A stretch of DNA of 6,836 nt, taken from assembly GCA_016840185.1 (NCBI GenBank), contig JAEOSV010000109.1:1-6836 (forward strand). Reading direction: 5' to 3'. Source of the DNA: Candidatus Hermodarchaeota archaeon (GTDB taxonomy: Archaea; Asgardarchaeota; Hermodarchaeia; Hermodarchaeales; Hermodarchaeaceae). Below are positions 1 through 6,026 of the stretch, in pieces. The translations under genes were made by a program, and so were the position numbers. Each line of letters opens with the position of its first letter. Within the stretch, counting starts at the first letter, position 1. The notes beneath the pieces are model-generated. The model searched no databases, had not been told where the DNA came from, and saw only the letters and a program-made list of their open reading frames with translations.

Positions 1-118
1 CGATGAAGGGCTAGATGCAATGGCAACCGTTAAACGGACGTTGGACCCGAATTGGTTACTGAACCCAGGGAATATGATACCAAAACCTGGTGAATCGGTA
101 GAAGCCATTGAGGAGTAA
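1..118 (+). CDS. FAD-linked oxidase (GlcD / D-lactate dehydrogenase type), C-terminal end only
   Basis: Partial gene: the reading frame is open from the left edge (codons start at base 2) and ends at TAA 116-118, leaving 38 residues. The tail contains VKRTLDPNWLLNPGNMIP. This matches the closing signature of the FAD-linked oxidase C-terminal domain (usual form: K-x-x-LDP-x-x-ILNPGK), found in glycolate oxidase subunit GlcD, D-lactate dehydrogenases and related 2-hydroxyacid dehydrogenases. Family members oxidise 2-hydroxyacids to 2-oxoacids using bound FAD, usually passing electrons to a membrane carrier or a partner Fe-S subunit. The FAD-binding domain lies outside the window, so substrate and exact subfamily cannot be set. 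A nitrilase-family gene follows on the same strand after a 64-bp gap; co-transcription is possible, though that gene may have its own promoter. Confidence 0.82.
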   Translation, partial: DEGLDAMATVKRTLDPNWLLNPGNMIPKPGESVEAIEE

Positions 119-127
119 ATCATAAAC

Positions 128-136
128 TAGTATACC
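128..136 (+). promoter_or_regulatory. Possible TATA box for the nitrilase-family gene
   Basis: The 64-bp gap after the oxidase stop holds AGTATACC at about 129-136, roughly 48 bases before the chosen ATG at 183. An archaeal TATA box here would place transcription start near 160 and give a leader of about 20-25 bases that still includes the Shine-Dalgarno site. The match to the archaeal consensus is modest and no clear BRE is seen, so read-through from the oxidase gene is an equal alternative. Confidence 0.3.
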
Positions 137-153
137 CTACTGAAACACATAAC

Positions 154-164
154 GATAAGTTATC
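154..164 (+). repeat. 11-bp palindrome upstream of the nitrilase Shine-Dalgarno site
   Basis: GATAAGTTATC is a perfect inverted repeat around a central base (GATAA-G-TTATC). It ends 4 bases before the Shine-Dalgarno motif, and a further TTATC occurs at 174-178. Its place between a candidate TATA box and the ribosome binding site would suit an operator or a small leader structure. At this length and base composition chance is a fair explanation. Confidence 0.3.
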
Positions 165-168
165 TTGC

Positions 169-174
169 GGAGGT
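169..174 (+). promoter_or_regulatory. Shine-Dalgarno site that sets the nitrilase start
   Basis: GGAGGT lies 8 bases before ATG 183-185. An in-frame TTG at 165 would add six residues, but it lies upstream of this motif and has no ribosome binding site of its own, so ATG 183 is the better start. Confidence 0.8.
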
Positions 175-182
175 TATCAGGA

Positions 183-1028
183 ATGGTTCCAGAAGAATCG
201 TTGAAACTTGCGGCACTTCAGATTGAACCTGCTGTAAATTTGTCCGACACATTTCTTCAGATTGAAACACTCCTCAAAAGAGCCTGTTCTGAGCTAGACT
301 CACTGGATTGTATTGTGCTACCAGAGTATGCCTTCGGGACATTCCGCGAATGGACCACGACAAAACCCGATAGCGACGAGATTACTTTCAAAATTCAAAA
401 ACGTATCAGTCAGCTTGCTAAAACGCTTGAGGTTCCAATTGTTGCGGGTTCTGTCCCCTTTCAAACTGAAACAAATCAATGGCGAAATCGCAGTTTTGTC
501 ATTTCATCTACAGGGAAAATCCTTGGTTCGTACGATAAGCAGCACCCCTTTCGAGCGGAGAAACGTTTGGGACTCGAACCTGGCACGGAGCTTCCCATCT
601 TCAAGTTAGGTAGCCTACTGATGGCTGTTCTCATCTGTTCAGACCTGTGGTATCACGACTTGATATCGCAGCTTGCACAAAAAGTAGATTTCCTTGCTGT
701 ACCAACAATGACAACCGTCCTCGACAAACATCATATTAGCTATGGTCGCTGGGCATGGCACTCACTCGTTTCAGTTAGATCCAAAGAGTATACTCTCCCC
801 ATCGTAAGCACTGATCAAGCTTCACGAGAGTATGCACCAGGGGTTTACACCTGTGGAGGATCCTGTATTGCTGATCCCTCCTTTCGATTCACCAATGCTG
901 AAGCTCCGAGTACTCAAGCCTTGCGTATTACATTCGATGAAAAATCGCATTGTGTAACAAGCGAGATATCTCTTAAAGCGGTCAGGGAATATTCAGCGTA
1001 TCGACGCGATGTTGGACTACGAAAATAA
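183..1028 (+). CDS. Carbon-nitrogen hydrolase (nitrilase superfamily), probable amidase
   Basis: A complete 281-residue cytosolic protein, the usual length for a single-domain nitrilase-superfamily enzyme. These enzymes hydrolyse C-N bonds of amides, N-carbamoyl compounds or nitriles with a Glu-Lys-Cys site. All three residues are visible: Glu48 in LPEYAFG after the core strand, Lys119 in YDKQHPF, and Cys152 in LICSDLW. The preceding alpha-beta pattern (KLAALQIEP near the start, PIVAGS around 85-90) and the late GGSCIADPS segment also fit. No signal peptide or membrane segment is seen. ATG 183 is chosen because GGAGGT lies 8 bases upstream. Around the nucleophile, CSDLWYHD differs from the CYDLRFPE form of Nit-type omega-amidases, so substrate cannot be named from sequence; carbamoylase, aliphatic amidase or another branch are all possible. 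The gene converges on the peptidase gene 48 bases downstream. Confidence 0.9.
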   Translation: MVPEESLKLAALQIEPAVNLSDTFLQIETLLKRACSELDSLDCIVLPEYAFGTFREWTTTKPDSDEITFKIQKRISQLAKTLEVPIVAGSVPFQTETNQWRNRSFVISSTGKILGSYDKQHPFRAEKRLGLEPGTELPIFKLGSLLMAVLICSDLWYHDLISQLAQKVDFLAVPTMTTVLDKHHISYGRWAWHSLVSVRSKEYTLPIVSTDQASREYAPGVYTCGGSCIADPSFRFTNAEAPSTQALRITFDEKSHCVTSEISLKAVREYSAYRRDVGLRK

Positions 1029-1068
1029 AAGTGAATACTCTCCCACAGGTGTTGACCTGCGAGAGAGT
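1020..1068 (-). terminator. Hairpin plus T-rich tract between the convergent nitrilase and peptidase genes
   Basis: An inverted repeat fills the 48-bp convergent gap. The outer arms are ACTCTC (1037-1042) and GAGAGT (1063-1068). The inner arms are CAGGT (1046-1050) and ACCTG (1055-1059) around a GTTG loop, separated by a 3x3 internal loop. Read on the minus strand, the hairpin is followed by CACTTTTATTTTCG (down to about 1019), which overlaps the last codons of the nitrilase gene, so it looks like a terminator for the peptidase transcript. The plus-strand side has only a weak T-rich tract. Archaeal termination relies mainly on T-runs, so the hairpin may instead shape or protect the 3' end. 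Confidence 0.55.
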
Positions 1069-1076
1069 TATGATAG

Positions 1077-4000
1077 TTATTCGTCTTTTGGTTTCCTTCG
1101 ACGTATCAATACAACGATGATGACAAGCAATAGGAGGATGACAATTGCCATGACGATGATTATCCAGTTCTGAAGGAGCCATTGTATGATGTCAAAGGGC
1201 GGTGGTCCAACTGGGCTGATTATGAACAAATCAGAATTCGGTCCGTTAGTATCTGAAACATCGGCATCTGCAAATGTACACACGACATAGTAAGCCCCGG
1301 GGAGGAGCGATGAGACATCGACGTCAACAATTTGCCAATCAGTCCCTGACCAGGTAAGAGCACTTGTTAGTGTCGTTGCAGTTCCAGTTGCGTTATCGAA
1401 GATTGTGTAGATATGAGTGGTTGCTTCACCTGCATCCAGTGCACCATGGTTAGGATCACTACAGATAGCAGTCACACTAGTAATATCGAGAGTCGATAGT
1501 GTGGGATGATAGAAGATTGTAGCCACAGAGACATCAAGCCAATGTTGGGTTCCAATGGTGTTCTCGTATGGGATGTAGTTGTGGGCTGTCACAGTTACAT
1601 TGATGGTATTTGGAACGGATGCTGTTACATGTAATGTAGCATAACCTGAAGCATTTGTGGCTTGAACCTCATAGTAGGACCCATCCTTATCCCACAAACA
1701 GATGGTAGCACCGGCGATAGGTGTTCTGCCATCCATGACGCGAAATAGGGTGTCCCCATTGAAGTCAGCGTTTGCGGGATGACTGACAGAGAGGGACCGC
1801 GGATTTCTTGTGAAGACATCGATTTCAGGGTCCCCAAACAACGCGTAGCTGAGAAGGTTCTTGCGATGATAAGTTTCCCAATTTGTCTGAAAACCTGAAG
1901 CAATCGAGGCAAATGTAGTTTGATAGTCAATTTTGTTTTGATAGAGTGTTGCACCAGGACGATAGTTCGTAGTTCCGCTGAAGAAGAGGTTCCAAAAGTC
2001 TTGAGACTGATAGCGTCCGAGCCCCCAAGTAAAGGAGGTAGGCATAGGACCACGATTATACCAACAGATTCGCAAGGATCCAATGTACCCAATTGCCATG
2101 TTGCGTATGAACGTTTCAGCCAAAGCTTCTTGCGAGTAATCGTATCCTGCTGTATGGCAAGAATCTGCGTAGACCAGTGCAGGAATATTTGCCGTTGACG
2201 CATTGACTTGTGTGGTATTCAGCATGTTGCCCCAAATGTTCCAAGGCCACTCGAACCAGTAGACGAAGGAGAGACCAACGAAACTGATTGCACTGCCCGC
2301 AGCCACCTCTTCATTAGGTGTCGTTTCTCCAGTGACATGGCTCAATTCACCAACATCTAAGTCTGTGACATTGACACCAAACATATAGTTTTCACGTGCT
2401 ATATGATAGGAGTCGAGAAATCCAGTGACGTTATTTGCATGATATTTCCAAATACCGCCATACTGATTACCTGCAATGATTGAATACTTCTCAATTGGTG
2501 TGGGATAAGTGGTTACCAAATCATTGTCGTCAACGTACCCAATATTCAGACATCGAACCATTCCCGCGTTCGCACCTGAACTTGTGACCGTTTGTTTAGT
2601 TCCAATATCAGCACCTCCGGGTCCTGTGAAACCAGTTTGCCCAAGGGCAATACACCCTGCTTCATACATGTAAATAGCGCCGTCACTGATTCCGACTACA
2701 ACTTTGTTGTAGCCATCATTGGCTGCGTTTCCTGTGTCACAGCCATAGACAATTCCTCCGAGGGCTTTTTCCACGAGGAGTTGGTTCCAGGCGATTCCCG
2801 GATTGTACCAGAGCTGATAGCAATCACCCTGAAGAACACTTCCGTTGAGATATCCTGTGCCACATGAGATTTCTCCTAATCCATCATCATCGGGATCTCC
2901 AACGTCTATGGAGTACACCGATTGAGCGAAATTAATGACAAATCCCACACGGATCATGTGTGCGGGTCCAACAACTCCAACACAAGTCGCGGTAAAAGTG
3001 AATCCGCTAAAGTGTCCCCATGCGATATCTACGTTGACGGCGGGAACTACGCTCCCACCATGCCCGTGAGGTTCGAGAACATTATCAGCATTTCCGACTT
3101 CGATACATAATACTGGATCAGTAATTTCGGGACCGTTAACTACGGCTGCGGTCCACTTGACATTATTCCAAAAGGTAAAGATCATTGTCGAACCAGACCA
3201 GGTACCCACGGTAACCGCAATGGTACCATTGTTCCAAACATCTCCAATGTCAACACAGGTTGCATATGTGGGCACACCATCAGGAGAATTCATCCATAGA
3301 TCCCAGATGAGGGTATCGAACATAGTATTTGCATTACGGAGCCATACCGTTCCATTTTGTGCAGCCATTTGTCCACCCAGGCCATAGGTGTAGACGATTT
3401 CGTTATTTCCATCATTATTGGGGTCACCAACCGCTACCCCTGTAACATCAATCCCCAAGGCAACGGTGGCGGCCGACCATGTATTGCCATACGGAAAACC
3501 CCAGGGATCGTACATTCGTTGGATATCCGTGGGACTCCCATGGGCAGCGAAGTTGATGAGCGCGGGCGAATATTGATTAATACCTTGGAGAATCGCCGTA
3601 TCGTTTAACTTCTGAAAAGCATTGGGAGACGTATAGTTCCAGAAATAATATCGGTCTTCATAGAATCGCTGAATACTGTAATAGCCAGGAATGTGGTTGG
3701 CACTGATGTAATCACTGAGTTCCGCTTCATCCGTATAATCCTGATCAAGCCAAGCCCAAGCTTCTTCATCATAATTGCTGATAGCACCTCCAAGAAGAAA
3801 GGTATCCCAACCAGTTGCGGAGAAACTTGTGGGGTTTCGTGCATAATTCACTGCTTTGGCTAGAATGCTCGAGATGTTGGTTTGGTCACTAAAGGGAATA
3901 CGCCCAACGTACAAGTCTGGTTGCCAGTCACCAATTTCGTCGTAAGCAGGACCACCGACATTGTGGGTGACACATTCAGCCCAACGTCCGTCACTGTCGT

Positions 4001-4523
4001 CATCCCAATCCGCATCGTCCATGACTGAATAATAGAAGTCAGTGGGTTTGCGACTAGGATCTTGCCCAGACCACTCGGTAGTATCGGGTAGGTAGACATA
4101 ACGTGAGGGAATTGTGGAATTATCCCCGAGAAGAAGAACCCATTGAAGGGTCGCTGGTGAGGCGTTATCATAAATATCCTCAATGAATGTCCAGATTTGT
4201 TCAGCTTTATCTCGGACGGTTGCTGAGATTGGATAGTTAGCTTGAATCCAACTAACATTAGCCACCTGTGTCGGGACCCCTTTCAGATTTTTCCATTCAA
4301 CGAAGGATTGGACCCAGGCATCATTGGGCGTGATAATCAGATAAACAGGGCTCGCCGGTTGGGGAATAACCGGTCCAAAATCCCGGTGAGATGGAGAGGA
4401 CGCCATAAAATGCGTCTTATTCGATGGTAAAGATGATGTTGGAGAGATCAGAGGAAAAAACAATGTAAAAGTAAGGAGAAGAACTAGTGGAATCCCACAC
4501 AATTTCATAAAAGAGCGTTTCAT
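1077..4523 (-). CDS. Secreted, membrane-anchored gingipain-like (C25 family) cysteine peptidase with an inserted beta-propeller
   Basis: A 1148-residue surface protein. Residues 1-30 form a signal peptide (MKRS, then a long hydrophobic stretch). Residues 58-345 carry the first part of a C25 domain: YLIITP at 61-66, WVLLLGD at 128-134, DLYVGRIP at 203-210, and the probable catalytic His328 in NFAAHGSP. Residues about 350-765 hold seven repeats with Ca-binding-type loops such as GDPNNDGNNE (366-375) and GDPDDDGLGE (542-551), read as an FG-GAP/VCBS-like propeller. The C25 core then resumes with PALVYADSCHTAGYD (781-795), giving the probable nucleophile Cys789, then GYIGSLR and the family-typical LFGDPEIDV ending (895-903). 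Two Ig-like domains follow (about 915-990 and 1010-1103), then one membrane helix (about 1112-1140) and the tail RRRKPKDE. I count 17 N-X-S/T sequons, as expected for an exported archaeal protein. ATG 4523 has a weak CAGGA 11 bases upstream. Peptidase activity and cleavage specificity are inferred from family only. Confidence 0.86.
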   Translation of the reverse strand: MKRSFMKLCGIPLVLLLTFTLFFPLISPTSSLPSNKTHFMASSPSHRDFGPVIPQPASPVYLIITPNDAWVQSFVEWKNLKGVPTQVANVSWIQANYPISATVRDKAEQIWTFIEDIYDNASPATLQWVLLLGDNSTIPSRYVYLPDTTEWSGQDPSRKPTDFYYSVMDDADWDDDSDGRWAECVTHNVGGPAYDEIGDWQPDLYVGRIPFSDQTNISSILAKAVNYARNPTSFSATGWDTFLLGGAISNYDEEAWAWLDQDYTDEAELSDYISANHIPGYYSIQRFYEDRYYFWNYTSPNAFQKLNDTAILQGINQYSPALINFAAHGSPTDIQRMYDPWGFPYGNTWSAATVALGIDVTGVAVGDPNNDGNNEIVYTYGLGGQMAAQNGTVWLRNANTMFDTLIWDLWMNSPDGVPTYATCVDIGDVWNNGTIAVTVGTWSGSTMIFTFWNNVKWTAAVVNGPEITDPVLCIEVGNADNVLEPHGHGGSVVPAVNVDIAWGHFSGFTFTATCVGVVGPAHMIRVGFVINFAQSVYSIDVGDPDDDGLGEISCGTGYLNGSVLQGDCYQLWYNPGIAWNQLLVEKALGGIVYGCDTGNAANDGYNKVVVGISDGAIYMYEAGCIALGQTGFTGPGGADIGTKQTVTSSGANAGMVRCLNIGYVDDNDLVTTYPTPIEKYSIIAGNQYGGIWKYHANNVTGFLDSYHIARENYMFGVNVTDLDVGELSHVTGETTPNEEVAAGSAISFVGLSFVYWFEWPWNIWGNMLNTTQVNASTANIPALVYADSCHTAGYDYSQEALAETFIRNMAIGYIGSLRICWYNRGPMPTSFTWGLGRYQSQDFWNLFFSGTTNYRPGATLYQNKIDYQTTFASIASGFQTNWETYHRKNLLSYALFGDPEIDVFTRNPRSLSVSHPANADFNGDTLFRVMDGRTPIAGATICLWDKDGSYYEVQATNASGYATLHVTASVPNTINVTVTAHNYIPYENTIGTQHWLDVSVATIFYHPTLSTLDITSVTAICSDPNHGALDAGEATTHIYTIFDNATGTATTLTSALTWSGTDWQIVDVDVSSLLPGAYYVVCTFADADVSDTNGPNSDLFIISPVGPPPFDIIQWLLQNWIIIVMAIVILLLLVIIVVLIRRRKPKDE

Positions 4524-4534
4524 ATTTATCGCAA

Positions 4535-4559
4535 TCCTGAGGAACCATTTTCGTCAGGA
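4535..4559 (-). promoter_or_regulatory. Leader inverted repeat overlapping the peptidase Shine-Dalgarno motif
   Basis: On the minus strand TCCTGA (4559-4554) and TCAGGA (4540-4535) can pair with a 13-base loop. The second arm contains CAGGA, the only Shine-Dalgarno-like motif before the ATG at 4523, so pairing would hide it. The stem is only 6 bp and may be chance. Confidence 0.35.
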
Positions 4560-4578
4560 GTGTTGACGGAAAGCTTCA

Positions 4579-4588
4579 GCTATATTGG
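4579..4588 (-). promoter_or_regulatory. Candidate TATA box of the peptidase gene
   Basis: On the minus strand CCAATATAGC lies about 60 bases before the peptidase ATG. A start about 25 bases downstream would give a leader of roughly 30-35 bases, beginning at or near the inverted repeat. A second AT-rich candidate, GATTTTAAAG (4641-4650, minus strand), would give a leader of about 95 bases. No convincing BRE separates the two. The 214-bp spacer between the peptidase and the 391-residue gene shows nothing else that looks coding. Confidence 0.4.
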
Positions 4589-4706
4589 AGCAAAAAAGCA
4601 TCCCGCTGTTGTCGCCTCATCTTCCCATAGGGTAATCTCGCTTTAAAATCATTTACCTAGAGGGCTGATAGAGTTTCCAAACCAGCAAATTCCATATACA
4701 TAGGAT

Positions 4707-4711
4707 AAAAA
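4707..4711 (-). terminator. Possible oligo-T terminator after the 391-residue gene
   Basis: A TTTTT run on the minus strand, within GGTTTTTATCC, lies 27-31 bases beyond the TAG stop at 4738-4740. Short T-runs are the usual archaeal intrinsic termination signal. There is no accompanying hairpin, and the run is short. Confidence 0.3.
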
Positions 4712-4737
4712 CCATGACTTCGTTGCTTCAGGGAATA

Positions 4738-5913
4738 CTAGGTCATCTCAATTGAATTTGCTTGGTCCCGAATTTGACGTAATCGTCGTAATAGTTCTTG
4801 ACGACCGGTTCGAAAGAGTTCCAGACGTTGTTGATCGGCATTCAGGAATTTTGCGACAACTGGAGATTTGAGTAGCTCAGGCAGTACTTCAACTGATTTG
4901 AGTAGGTATCCACCGATTTGTATCTGGTCGTCCATGGCAACGAGGGCGTTTTCAGATTGACGGATAGCATATGGAAGTGCATCGAGCCGAATTTCGGTAG
5001 GTAGTAGTTCATGGGCAGATTTTGCGGGGTTACTCGCAAACATGGCAAACCACTCATCAATATCTATTTCCTTGGGTAAAATCGCGTTGAGGATTGCCCG
5101 TTCATGGTCTATGTAGAGCATACCCATTTGGGTTCGCTGTAATAGGAGCTCATGCAATGCCACGCTGGCTTCGGTCAATAAATCGAACTGGATTTGCACC
5201 TTTGAAACCCATTCCAATGACAGAAAATCAAATTCGGGGCTGAATGAAGAAAACTGGGTGAGAAGATTCACAATCACATCAAGATAACTCGCTAATGCAT
5301 GCACCGCCTTCTCAAATGGCGCAGAACTAGCTTCATTGAGAAAACCATGTAGTGCAGTAATCAGAGACTCGACATCTAAATCCATCCATACGTTGAGAGT
5401 GTTCTCCCAGCGACTCAATTCGGGTGATTGGTACTTTTCGAAGAAATTCCGAAATTCTTGGTCTGTTACACCCAAATCCCGCATATCAATTAGTAAACGT
5501 TCGAGTTCGCCACCCGTATCGGCGACAACCCAGCGCAGATAGCCGATTCCATCGGACTGTGATTGGATGCGGACCATAACCTCATCTTGGGTAAGAATAT
5601 GCGTTGCTTTTTGTTTCCTTTCAAAAAGTGCAGTTTGTTCGGGGGGTGAGAAATAGAGATTTCGTGTCATGTCTTCAAGATGGAGTCGCCAGTCTCGGGC
5701 ATGGCGAAGTGCCCGATCTAACTCGTTGAGAAGGTGAACGAGTTCACTAACAAACTGATTTTCTAATTGTAGGACGGACTCCGGATTAGTAATTAAATCG
5801 TGATAATCAGCGGGATGGAAAACTCCAGTATTGATTAGGACAACACGTTGGTTGAACTCGCGAACGTAATCCAGATAGTTTGCAATGTGATGACGTAGGT
5901 CAGGAATATCCAT
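4738..5913 (-). CDS. Helical cytosolic protein of unknown function, 391 residues
   Basis: I do not recognise a family. The protein looks almost wholly alpha-helical, with many leucine-rich amphipathic stretches and charged residues between them: for example 47-82 (SVLQLENQFVSELVHLL and the charged segment after it), 200-220, and a basic C-terminal helix around 360-385 (RQELLRRLRQIRDQ). It has no cysteine, no signal peptide, no membrane helix and no visible nucleotide-binding or metal-binding motif. This suggests a soluble intracellular protein, perhaps a scaffold or coiled-coil-like assembly factor. ATG 5913 has GAGG 10 bases upstream (5924-5927) and a TATA-like ACTTAAAA about 50 bases upstream. 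The long open frame and these signals support a real gene. It lies in the same direction as the bPH2 gene, 113 bp downstream of it, and upstream of the peptidase; a functional link to either is unproven. Confidence 0.75.
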   Translation of the reverse strand: MDIPDLRHHIANYLDYVREFNQRVVLINTGVFHPADYHDLITNPESVLQLENQFVSELVHLLNELDRALRHARDWRLHLEDMTRNLYFSPPEQTALFERKQKATHILTQDEVMVRIQSQSDGIGYLRWVVADTGGELERLLIDMRDLGVTDQEFRNFFEKYQSPELSRWENTLNVWMDLDVESLITALHGFLNEASSAPFEKAVHALASYLDVIVNLLTQFSSFSPEFDFLSLEWVSKVQIQFDLLTEASVALHELLLQRTQMGMLYIDHERAILNAILPKEIDIDEWFAMFASNPAKSAHELLPTEIRLDALPYAIRQSENALVAMDDQIQIGGYLLKSVEVLPELLKSPVVAKFLNADQQRLELFRTGRQELLRRLRQIRDQANSIEMT

Positions 5914-5941
5914 TCATGCGCATCCTCGCCAGAATCCAAGG

Positions 5942-5969
5942 TTATCATAATTGAGATATCTTTTAAGTG
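5942..5969 (-). promoter_or_regulatory. Candidate promoter and operator of the 391-residue gene
   Basis: Read on the minus strand, CACTTAAAAGATATC (5969-5955) contains an archaeal-type TATA box (ACTTAAAA, 5968-5961). It predicts a start near 5938 and a leader of about 25 bases before ATG 5913. Just downstream of the TATA box is GATATC-TCAA-TTATGATAA (5960-5942), where a repressor could block initiation. A related composite occurs in the bPH2 promoter region. On the plus strand AATTGAGATA occurs twice in this spacer (5949-5958 and 5985-5994). Confidence 0.45.
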
Positions 5970-6026
5970 TCAGCAACTGGACACAATTGAGATAAGACCA
6001 TCATGAATTCCTTGGACTGACTGGCA

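Noticed and set aside
165..182. TTG start adding six residues to the nitrilase-family protein
   Set aside because: The TTG precedes the GGAGGT motif that is correctly spaced for ATG 183, and the added residues are encoded by the ribosome binding site itself.
1625..2203. 192-codon open frame on the minus strand inside the peptidase gene
   Set aside because: It is an alternate-frame shadow of the C25 catalytic and Ig-like coding region. The protein has no domain-like pattern and no ribosome binding site, and the overlapping frame has clear family motifs.
2229..3476. Propeller-like region as a separate gene or mobile insertion into the peptidase gene
   Set aside because: The reading frame is continuous on both sides, and there are no flanking DNA repeats, internal stops or start signals. 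The repeats fit a domain insertion at protein level.
1920..3608. Several plus-strand open frames of 62-92 codons opposite the peptidase
   Set aside because: Low-complexity or implausible translations, no ribosome binding sites, and full overlap with a strongly supported gene on the other strand.
3605..4258. Two minus-strand open frames (79 and 132 codons) within the 5' half of the peptidase gene
   Set aside because: Both are out-of-frame readings of the N-terminal C25 region. The real frame has the signal peptide and continuous family motifs through this stretch, so no frameshift or second gene is needed.
5336..5542. 68-codon plus-strand frame opposite the 391-residue gene
   Set aside because: Rich in Ser and Arg with no fold-like pattern and no start signals; best explained as an antisense shadow.
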